Shown: positions 1 to 8,002 of the stretch, piece by piece
How the letters are laid out: each line of letters begins with the position of its first letter
Position numbering within the stretch: the first letter of the stretch is position 1
Assembly: GCA_001579985.1 (NCBI GenBank)
Contig: LRSR01002338.1
Span: 1 to 21,612, forward strand
Length of the DNA: 21,612 nt
From: Hypsibius dujardini
Taxonomy: Eukaryota; Tardigrada; Eutardigrada; Parachela; Hypsibiidae
Reading direction: 5' to 3'
Made by a program: the position numbers and the translations under genes
Notes under the pieces: model-generated
Databases searched by the model: none
Seen by the model: the letters and a program-made list of their open reading frames with translations, nothing else
What the model was told of the DNA's origin: nothing

Positions 1-2
1 AG

Positions 3-1090
3 TACCCCGGGGGACAAACCTACACGACAGTCGTCGTTCAACGTGAGGGATGCTGCGGCATCCGTGGCCGCGTCCAGTGGGTTATCGGATATAACATTGT
101 ACGTAAAATGAAAACGAACGACCTAAATATCTAATACTGAATTTAGAAAAATTGTTAACTGGACCGTGTAATAGATAAATCTTCATGATTATCTTTCTAT
201 TTCTTTGGAGGAACAAATGCAAACAACAAGAAACATATTTTCAAACAAAATGTTTTTCTAATTAACTAAAAATAGCGCTAATTACGAGACTTAATTAACT
301 GAACTTAATTAATTAAATAAACTGAACCAAACTTACTTACACTAAATTACAAAACTTGTTGATGGTTTTATTGTACAACAGTCAAGTCACCTCCAACTTT
401 GCAAGGGGCATTTTTTGCAGGTCTTCGGGATTCTCAATCTGATTGCAGGCATTGGTTTCATCACCCTAATGGGGTACACATACTCGGCCTTCTCCGGTTA
501 CTATATCGTAACAGTGAATTTGGATCACATGTTTGAGACTCTTGCCGGTCTGGCTTTTACCATCGGCATCCTGATGGTCTCTGCGGGTTTCACACTCGCC
601 TTCGCTCTCTCCAAGGTATAGTCTAATAATTCTCGCTGCACTGCTTGAGTGTTGATATGAAAGCAGAGCCATCCGAGAACTCGATTCCTCGTCTCTTTCT
701 GACAGAAAAACCCAAACCTCTTCAACGCCTGGTTCGTTTTGTTCGGTCTGTTTGCCATCCTCAATATCGGCTGGATCGGATACGTCGGATATGCCTACAA
801 CTCTTACTATGTCAGTACAGTACTCTTGGGTGTATATCCGGGTTATTTGTCGGTTCTCTTTTATCCTCTTAATCTTGTTGATTTGTTGACAGAGTGGAGG
901 ATACGTTGGCTCTCTGCTTGGCAGTTGTGTCGTCAATCTGCTAATCCAGGTAAAGGCAACATTTTGTTTGTCAGTTTTAGGCTATATTTCTTATCTACAA
1001 AATGGAATTTCGTAACTGAGCAAATTATGTACTTATCAGGTGGCTTGCATTTTCACCGTCATCAAGTACAAACAGTCACCACTATACTGA
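3..1090 (+). CDS. Four-TM array protein, copy 1 (5'-partial)
   Basis: Five exons are visible: 3-98 (5' end cut by the window edge), 421-615, 706-810, 893-949 and 1040-1090, ending in TGA. All introns are GT-AG and phase 0; donors are GTACGT, GTATAG, GTCAGT and GTAAAG. The visible product is 167 residues. The tail end reads YTTVVVQREGCCGIRGRVQW, followed by four hydrophobic segments: TM1 across the exon 1/2 junction, TM2 at the end of exon 2 (TLAGLAFTIGILMVSAG), TM3 in exon 3 (WFVLFGLFAILNIGWIG) and TM4 across exons 4/5. The C-terminus is VIKYKQSPLY. Basic residues flank the N-terminal, TM2-TM3 and C-terminal inner loops, so both ends are probably cytoplasmic. Its outer loop 1 is the longest of the array (65-codon exon 2). 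The function is unknown; the plan resembles LAPTM/DUF7027-type proteins only in outline. Confidence 0.85.
99..420 (+). other. Intron 1 of array copy 1
   Basis: This 322-bp intron starts GTACGTAAAA and ends in TTTTTTGCAG. It is strongly AT-rich, and 260-350 holds degenerate AACTAAA/AATTAACT-type repeats like those in intron 1 of copy 2. No gene is seen. Confidence 0.7.
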
Positions 1091-1290
1091 TAAATCGCCT
1101 ATGCTTCATCAGTACCATGTCTGATCAGGGAAAGAAGTCACGTTTAGCCTTGTGTGTTGTTATTTCATTTCTCGTTCATCGGTTCGTATCAGCTATGAGT
1201 CGCATTATTTCTTCCTATATCCTGAGTGTTATATGAATATGGCTCTACCTTAATTCAACTTACCGTTTCACTATCTATTGTTTTCGTATA

Positions 1291-1548
1291 CCAGGCAAAC
1301 ACGGTGGGTTGAATCGCTACATGGGTTGAATCGGTCGGGTGGCGGAGGGCGCCACAAGTGTAATGTGTAAAACATGCTTTTAATTTACTGTATTGCAGCG
1401 TGGAAGTGGTGGGAGCGGCGTTCGCTTGATGCTAGGGAACATCATTCAAAACGAACGTCGCTCCCACCACTTCCACGCTGCAATACAGTAACATCGCTTA
1501 CACTTGTGGCGACCTTCGCCACCGATTCAACCCACTGCGTTTGCCTGG
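1291..1548. mobile_element. Foldback/MITE-like inverted-repeat element
   Basis: The termini are perfectly inverted: CCAGGCAAAC at 1291-1300 and GTTTGCCTGG at 1539-1548, each flanked by TA (1289-1290 and 1549-1550). The left arm (1291-1424) and right arm (1452-1548) pair along most of their length, including a perfect 33-bp inverted core (1385-1417 with 1459-1491). They are separated by a loop of about 27 bp. The left arm is longer because of a local duplication of GGGTTGAATCG. No transposase is encoded. TA flanks are typical of Tc1/mariner-type target duplications, but TA is also self-complementary, so the duplication is not proven. Confidence 0.75.
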
Positions 1549-1833
1549 TATCGATAAGTAGGGATCCACCCTTCGAGTGCCACGCCCTTTCAGTGTTATT
1601 CTGTTCTTTTCATTCTGACAGTTTTTTCCTTTTCCTTGATCGGCTATTTCGCGTGGCGGAGTTCCCTTCCAAATGCGCAAGGGTTCTGTTCGTAGTTCGG
1701 TTTCTTGTTCCTTTTAGATGTTCGTTCTTACCATTTGTGAGCGGTGTTCAGTTCTAAATGCACGGTCTTACATCTTAATTATCTTTACCAATATGTGTTT
1801 GTTAGTTGTAGTTGCTGTTCTGCTCTTAGTTTC

Positions 1834-1948
1834 GTGTTCTGTTTTGATCTGTTTTGTTTGGTGTTTGTGTTAGTTCGGTGTCTTGTTCCGATTTGTTCTG
1901 TTCAGTGTTCGTGTAAGTTCTATATTCTGTTCCGATCTGTTCTGTTAT
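1834..1948. repeat. 44-bp degenerate tandem repeat, about 2.6 units
   Basis: Units at 1834-1877, 1878-1921 and partial 1922-1948 share a TTCTGTTCCGATCTGTTCTG-type core. The wider stretch 1600-1990 is full of related TTCTGTTC/GTTCGG phrases, suggesting an older decayed array. The open frames here are a by-product of the repeat and are not believed to be genes. Confidence 0.65.
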
Positions 1949-2220
1949 AAGTGCAAGGTGCCCTTTTACGTCTATGTTCTTAGGTCGGGTTCTTGTTTCC
2001 CTTACTCTTGTATGCGTACATATCAGGTGGAATCGGTGGGATGTTCTTAAAATGTGCATACTTATCATATCCTTATTCCCTCTCTCTTCTGCCTCTTGTC
2101 TTTGGATGCGAGCGGATTTTTCGGGGATTTGTTGTTGGGAACAAAACATTAAATTTAGGATTACCGTATAGATCAGAACAGGTATTCTTCATACACTACA
2201 GACCGAGATATTTTAGAATG

Positions 2221-2747
2221 TCAAACTTTATCCCCTTGTGGCGTTATTACAGCAGGTGCGGGCGGGGCTTTCGGGAGAAGTCTAACCTTCAACAGCCCAT
2301 CCACGACGCAACACAACATAACGGGCCAACAGAAGGCGACACAAGCCGCTCTCGCGCCTTCTACGTTGGAATATTGGTACATCACTGCGCCGGCAATCAA
2401 AAGAAAAATCACCATTATGAAATTAAAAGCCATTTTGAACATTATCCATGATCGAAAATTGAAGACATAGACGAGCAACCAAAGGAAAGAGTTTATGCAG
2501 GCGTTGCTCGTTACCCAACTCGTTCATCCGCCGAGCCATGGGTGACCTTTGACCAGTAGTGAGTGGACTCAACCAGAGCGACCGCGATCAGGCATAGCCC
2601 AATTTCGATGAGTTTCAGGATTCCCGGGAAGATCTTTAAATGGGCCGGATCAAAGTGAATGCCCTGGTGCGGATCAGCAGCTGGTGTGATTGCGGGACAT
2701 CTTCCGGGATCGCTGATCGAGGCTGGAACTGAAAAGATCACTCCCAT
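2221..2747 (-). pseudogene. MARVEL-like four-TM gene with interrupted frame
   Basis: Minus-strand start at 2747 (CAAAATGG context) gives MGVIFSVPASIS..., a short polar N-terminus, then TM1 after FDPAHLKIFPGILKLIEIG. That frame stops at 2511-2513. The second frame (to the TGA at 2221-2223) supplies TM2 (INSFLWLLVYVFNF), TM3 (FKMAFNFIMVIFLLIAGAV) and TM4 (ARAACVAFCWPVMLCCVVDG), ending in a Pro-rich tail. The first segment, four helices and short loops match the MARVEL plan (MAL/CMTM-like membrane-trafficking proteins). Joining the frames needs removal of a length equal to 2 modulo 3 between TM1 and TM2. That could be a very short intron (for example 50-62 nt starting at GTCCAC), an indel in a pseudogene, or a sequence error. 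TM segments are otherwise intact, so it may be functional. Confidence 0.6.
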
Positions 2748-3222
2748 TTTGAAGATTACTTGGAAAAATAAGAAAACAAGTAGATTATTACCCAGATAAA
2801 GAATCATTTTTAGAAAATTTTCATTTCAAAAACATCTTTGACCACTGATACCATAAGTTCTGATGCGGAACCGTTAATAAGTGAAAGCTAGCGCAATAAA
2901 GCTGAGACGTGGACAAATCTTCAAGTGTGTTAAATAAAGAATATGGACAGATGTTGAAGACAAGTTCAATCAAGACAAATAGCGCGAGACACGCTCCTTC
3001 TTGCATTTGCACTTTACTAACAAGGAAGGTGGGTTTCTTTTCACTCATTCCATCATTCCGAACGGCTTAATATTTGAACTTTGACAAGTCTGTATAGCAG
3101 CTGTAGGAAAGGATAGCGCTACTAGGTGGGGGGGGGTTGTTATTTTACTCATCAGAAAAACTGTCCCCGCCCCCCCCCCCTCAAGATGAAAAGTGCGTTA
3201 CACCTCTGATCAGGCCCATCGG
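2748..3222. other. Intergenic region with G/C homopolymer pair
   Basis: A minus-strand open frame at 2821-3048 (75 residues) has one hydrophobic patch but no family signature, and I do not call it. A run of 9 G (3128-3136) and a run of 11 C (3170-3180) lie 33 bp apart and could pair. Nothing else is seen. Confidence 0.5.
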
Positions 3223-3396
3223 TTACTCACAAGGGTCACTAGGACTTTCGCCGCCATATTTTACCCATCTATCCCACAGCATCTCTCTGGTGTCCGGAAT
3301 TGCTCCGGGGTTGTCGAGGTCTCCGCGGGAGTCCTTACCCACGCGGATTCTCCTTCTCCCCGAGACCAACAATTTTCCTGCCCGGGGTTTATCCAT
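3223..3396 (-). CDS. Possible coding fragment, unknown product
   Basis: A 57-codon minus-strand frame runs from ATG (3394-3396) to TAA (3223-3225). It has protein-like composition, including a stretch reading IPDTREMLWDRWVKYGG. The block is markedly richer in GC than its flanks. A different minus frame just upstream (about 3397-3490) also reads plausibly (VRKMWVNLVKGDGEPFHVVD), as if one coding sequence had suffered an indel. I recognise no family. It could be an exon of an unseen gene, a decayed retrocopy, or chance. Confidence 0.2.
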   Translation of the reverse strand: MDKPRAGKLLVSGRRRIRVGKDSRGDLDNPGAIPDTREMLWDRWVKYGGESPSDPCE

Positions 3397-3490
3397 GGAA
3401 TCACCTTGTCCACCACATGGAATGGCTCGCCGTCACCCTTCACTAGATTAACCCACATTTTCCTGACTTCTTGCACTTCCCGGAAGTATC

Positions 3491-4288
3491 AGAGAAATTC
3501 AAATCGATAAGTGTGGAAGTGACAAGATCCAAGGTCCCAGATCCAAATGCTGTTCAAGTCACTTGAGCAACATACACTTGCGCCCACAGGGGGTTTGGGT
3601 AGTGCAGTACCCATAGCTATGCATGTATTATTCTGGTAATTTAACTTGACGAAAATTGCATTCAGCATATCAAATTTCGGAAATGTTTTTGTAAACTAAG
3701 ATTATAGAAATAGCGGGTTGGTTATTCTTAATTCTAATTGTCCAAGCGACCATTTTTTCCTCGATTACGGTTGATCAGTTGTTATTTGAAAGAAAAGCTT
3801 GTAAGCTGAAAGTGATTAAGTAACAGTCTCATGTTTTAAATAATTTTAAATGGTCTTGTAATTTCCAAATTCTTGTTTGCTTTATTCACTACTTAGAAAT
3901 ATTTTACACGAGAGCCACAATATTAGTCTCCTCTAAAATTAAGTTTACACCGTTACAATGTCGTCGTTTAAAAACTTTCATTACTCGTTAATGAAGTTAC
4001 CTTAGGATAAATAATAGTTATATAGGACAACTTTCTGCAATACTGGTTTAAATTTATACAAAAATTGAAATACGGCATCAACAACATGCAGAACAGACAA
4101 GAACATTACAGTGCTGCAGTGATCCTTTATCTTCATTTCAAAAAGATTTGACCGTTTAAACTCTTAATATTTATATTAAGTACTTATTTAAAAAATAATA
4201 ATCTGAAAATCGTCCCAATTTTGGAGAATCTACATAATTTCCATAATTTGAGGAAGAGTTCGTAAGTATGCCGGGTTGAAGCGTTCAC
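3491..4288. other. AT-rich intergenic region
   Basis: I see no exon, repeat array or RNA gene here. The DNA is AT-rich, with scattered short poly-A/T runs. Confidence 0.5.
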
Positions 4289-4348
4289 CGGTCGTGGCGG
4301 CGGGGCGGTTGTAGAATTGCTGATAGGCGCAGAGAATATCACCCCCAT
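4289..4348 (-). pseudogene. 5' fragment of a second MARVEL-like gene
   Basis: On the minus strand, ATG at 4346-4348 gives MGVIFSAPISNSTTAPPPRP, which closely matches the first residues of the MARVEL-like gene ending at 2221 (MGVIFSVPASIS). About 70 nt further on, in the +2 frame, FNPAYLRTLPQIMEIM followed by TAG aligns with FDPAHLKIFPGILKLIE of that gene. So there is one frameshift and an early stop just where TM1 should begin. No TM2-TM4 homology is visible downstream on this strand. It is most simply a decayed partial duplicate. The homology continues to about 4240. Confidence 0.5.
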
Positions 4349-4783
4349 TTTCAAATTATGCTTGAAGAATTTCATTTTTTTCCCAAAAAACAGAATAAAT
4401 TTAAATTCTGTAAATACTCTCGTGGCGAAAGAGAAATGAAGGTGAATCATTTGACGTCGCATTGTTAGAAGGATCTACTAGTACTCATTTCCTCTATGCA
4501 GCGGTTGAGGTTCCTTGTTTCTTGTTACAACTGACGTGACAAACTCACTCTGTTCATTGAGATTATAATCCGACTGACCCTTGCCCATGGATAAAAAGTT
4601 CTCCGCCTTTCATGGTTCGTCTTGAATTATTAGTAAGCCTATTCAATTCGAGCGTTTATTTTTCACTGCGGCCACTACATGATTATTTCGATTAATCGGA
4701 TTTGTTGCGATGACAAAAAATGGTGAAAATAATTTCCGAATCATCCGTTGACTGGTTGACTGCTTTCTAACTAGACTGGAAGT
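4349..4783. other. Upstream region of array copy 2
   Basis: No gene is seen. TTTCTAACTAG just before the ATG of copy 2 resembles a branch point plus acceptor, so a 5'-UTR intron is possible but unproven. Confidence 0.35.
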
Positions 4784-6494
4784 ATGGCTGAGTCCAAACC
4801 ACTCCTCCCCCAATCCCAGACTCCAACGGTACGATCTAGGCTGCGAGGTTTCTGTCGGGACACAGATTCTCTCAGGGATCGCGGATGTTGCAGTATTCGA
4901 GGACGCATGCAGTGGATCTATTACTACAACATAGTACGTCGTAAAAATCATAAAATTACTGCACGATTAGGTCTTTCGATGAACCTTGTGCAGTTGAGAA
5001 ATACGGAATAGTGGGGTTTTTAATTTGTAGTAAGTGACCACCTTTTAGAAAGACGTAAAAATCGTGCGTGTGATTGTGAAGCCGATGCTCACAACCCAAA
5101 AAACCTTTATTAACTATCAATAGCTATGCCCACAACCTTTTGTTAAATACTTCGCACAACCTTTTTCTATAGACATAAACTCCTTTTTCAAAACCTTATT
5201 ACAACAACCAGCTAGCTGAGTAGAAATAGCAAAACAAAACTGAACACACATTTTTTTAATTTTTTTGGACTAAAAATACTATACTAAACATTTTAATTAC
5301 TTTTTTAAAAGTTTAAATTGTAAAAACTAAAAAACGCAAAGTTAGTTAACAAACTTCAATTAAAATTAAATACTGTAGACTAGAAATATTATTACAATAG
5401 GAAATTAAACTACATATCATTACTAGTTAATTTTAAGCTGACTAAAAACTAATTATTTGACTAAAAATATATTATATTAAGAAACGGTATTTTCTAACAT
5501 AATACTCGAATTGTGAATTAGAGAAATTGGTATAGTGATCTCTCTTTGTCTGACCTGTGGAGCTGTGAACCTCTTGTCATTTTTAAGGAGAAAATGTCTT
5601 CGCGTTTGTGACGAAATTTTGCCTGCAACCACACTTAACTATCCCTAAAAAAGGGTTTGTCTGCTTTCGAATAAATACAATACAAAATATATAAAAATAA
5701 TAATTACGGTTCTGTTCGTTTTCAGGATTAAATTGTTTAATATTTTTTGGATTAAATATTGTGTTCATAGAAAAAAGTTGCGCCCAAGACTGGGCGTGAG
5801 CAGGGTAACTGGTTACTAAAAGGTTACATTAGTTGTGAGGATAAACCCCTCACCGATGACCATATATTTTTTGCAGGTACTGGGAGTGGTTAATCTGATT
5901 GATGGCATCATTCATGTCTCCCGTTCTGGAGAAATCCAGTCTACCCTGGCTGGTATGGCAATTACGCTGGGATTCTTGCTCATTTCAGCTGCGTTCTGTC
6001 TTCTCTTTGCCGTGTATCAAGTTAGTATATGCTGATCCCTAAACCGTCTTTATTTATTAAGTCATATTTGTGTCTTTTTGGATCGGGTAACTAAAACTGT
6101 TATTTTTACCAAAAAGGAAAGATCAAAGTTGCTTTTGGTCTGGTTCGTCTGTTTTGGCGCGTATGCCGTTCTTAATATTGTCTCCATCGTGTACATCGGA
6201 TATTTGTATAGCCACCACTCACTAGATGTGAGTCAATTTCACGCCATCCATTTCCCAACAATTTCCCTCAAGATGTTAATCTTTTATGCAGGCTTACTAC
6301 ACGTTTGGAGTTGTTGGTTTTGAAAATGTCAGTTTACTCCTGCAGGTTGGTGCTTATTTAAGGTTTCCATCTTTCCAAGGATTAATCCTTGTTAACGTAC
6401 AGACATTTTTATCGCTTGTTCTTCGTTGTAGGTGGCAGCCTTGGTGACCGTCCTTAAATACAAAAAGCTCACCAATGACAATAGAATTTTATAG
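4784..6494 (+). CDS. Four-TM array protein, copy 2 (divergent)
   Basis: Exons are 4784-4933, 5877-6020, 6117-6227, 6292-6345 and 6432-6494; the product is 173 residues. Introns are phase 0 with donors GTACGT, GTTAGT, GTGAGT and GTTGGT. An in-frame TAG three codons upstream supports the start. The tail differs from its neighbours: it lacks the Pro/Tyr/Gln-rich tract and the HTTV motif. It has ESKPLL at residues 3-8, matching the [DE]xxxL[LI] acidic-dileucine sorting pattern, and many Arg residues. The conserved block is RGCCSIRGRMQW (Cys 35-36). TM1 spans about 44-62 and TM2 includes STLAGMAITLG. TM3 includes VWFVCFGAYAVLNI, and the C-terminus is VLKYKKLTNDNRIL, longer than in the other copies. 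The acceptor of exon 3 (ACCAAAAAG) has a weak pyrimidine tract. An endolysosomal location is inferred from the dileucine motif only. Confidence 0.85.
4934..5876 (+). other. Intron 1 of array copy 2
   Basis: This is a 943-bp, extremely AT-rich intron. From about 5255 to 5480 it is made of degenerate ACTAAAA/AATTAAA phrases. The segment near 5440-5480 resembles 7174-7218 beyond the gene. No coding content is recognised; a 61-residue minus frame at 5583-5768 looks like chance. Confidence 0.65.
5255..5480. repeat. Degenerate ACTAAAA-rich repeat
   Basis: Repeated ACTAAAA, TTAATT and CTAGAAATATT-like phrases occur without strict period. GACTAAAAACTAATTATTTG near 5440 has a close match near 7174. 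It lies within intron 1 of copy 2. Confidence 0.5.
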
Positions 6495-8002
6495 CGGAAT
6501 TTGTCTGGCTTTTCTAGCAGCTTAATTATTTTTATTATTGCCAATGTACCGCTACTCAACTCGTCATTTTTAGACTCGAGCAGCATGAGAATATTGGGTT
6601 TCAGAAAGCAGCTCTTTGGTTGCTTGCAAAACCGTCGAGTTCTTTTTTTTACATTGTCCGCCGTGAGAACTGTAGTCAACATTATCCCATTGAAAAAAGC
6701 GCCCATTAAATATGAAACCGTATTTTAACACCACCCTTTGGTGGTTGGCACTGACCATTGACTGGTTCCAAGGTTTCAATCATCATATTTCATAATTATA
6801 TTAAAATCAAAATCCATATACCAGTCTCTTAGCTACGCTTCCTGGCCATCTTCCTGCAACGTGAACGAGATCTGAACTTTGCAGCTAACCCGCTGCCCTA
6901 CCCACTCGAAAACTACTTATATAACCAAGTTCTCTTACAGGATTGCAACATTAAACTAAACTAAAAAAAGAAACTAAAACTAAGCTAATATGTGTAGTAA
7001 CTAATTTCCTGGCTTTTTTTAATTGATTAAAATAACTAAAAGCTGCAGTCACTAAAAATTTAAAGGGGAAAACTAAAAAACTAATTAGTTAAAAAACTGT
7101 GACTAGAACTAAACTAAAATTTTAGTTACTAAAACCAATAAAATAAAAAAATCGTAGTAACTCATTTTTAATTGACTAAAAAACACTAAAAATTATTTGA
7201 CTCTAGATTTATATTATTACTTCATGATAATTTGAAGACATGCAGGAACGGACCGGTACACTCTTTTCATCCATCGGACACGCCATCCAATTGGTATGCT
7301 TTGGCTTCTTCCCCGCACCTTCCAGCCGGCAACTCCTGCCTAAACCCGTCATGTACCACACTACCGAATTTCATATCGGCTTGCAAATTTAAAATCGTTT
7401 ACTATCTTGACAGTAGATAGACTAAAAATGTGAGTAATAAAAGGGAAATGCTGTTGGCCCTGCCCTAACTACTTCCTTGCTGGCATTTGGAACCATAAAA
7501 AGTCTGCGTCTACCTCATAATTCTAGACCATATTTATAGTCCGTCATTGGGGCCACAGTTTTGAAATGAGTTTAGGCGCACAAACAATGCCGTTTACGGG
7601 AAAGAACCCAGCCCAAAGTGCGTCATTTATATTTACGCGCAGTTCTTCATCAAAAGAAATCGGGACAAAACACAGCGTTTTGGGTCGTTGATTTTTCTGG
7701 GATTTCCGGTCGAGCTGTTGCGTCGTTTGCAGTAGAACACTGCAATAAATATCGAGCCTTTGTTGACCAACACTATACTCGGATTGACTGTTGTTTGAGT
7801 GGCCCGGTCAGCTTGCAAAGGAAATAAATAAGCACGTTAGCTCAAAGCCACCCACCTCTTATTACAGTAAATGATTAGTCATTCATTCTAAAGTACCTGA
7901 AACGTCTTTTGCCTCCTCCTTTCTGTCTTAAAAGGAAAGCTCGCCGTCGTTTGCCGTTGCTTTTATCTGATTTTTATTATAATCTATAATCTCGTGTCGA
8001 AA
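6495..8002. other. Intergenic region between copies 2 and 3
   Basis: The region contains the ACTAAAA-rich repeat at about 6951-7218 and a small inverted pair ACCACC/GGTGGT near 6730. Open frames on both strands at 6392-6779, 7232-7420 and 7618-7827 show no domain, signal peptide or splice context and are not called. Confidence 0.5.
6951..7218. repeat. Degenerate ACTAAAA-rich repeat
   Basis: Many ACTAAAA/AACTAAA units in loose tandem; the 3' part resembles 5440-5480. Similar low-complexity DNA occurs at 260-350. Confidence 0.5.

Larger units (their letters stand above)
1091..2220. other. Intergenic region after copy 1
   Basis: Apart from the foldback element and the TTCTGTTC repeat, this stretch holds no believable exon. 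Long open frames are repeat-driven or have no recognisable composition. Confidence 0.55.

Noticed and set aside
3-98. Tetraspanin assignment because of a Cys-Cys-Gly motif
   Set aside because: The motif lies in the cytoplasmic tail before TM1, not in a large outer loop between TM3 and TM4, and that loop here is very short.
421-810. Claudin or connexin-like four-TM protein
   Set aside because: There is no W-x-x-W-C...C first-loop signature and no conserved loop cysteines.
1826-2149. Minus frame rich in Thr/Glu/Gln/Asn
   Set aside because: It comes from the 44-bp tandem repeat and its decayed surroundings, with no splice or start context.
2821-3048. 75-residue minus frame with a hydrophobic patch
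   Set aside because: No family motif, no signal peptide shape and AT-rich composition; likely chance.
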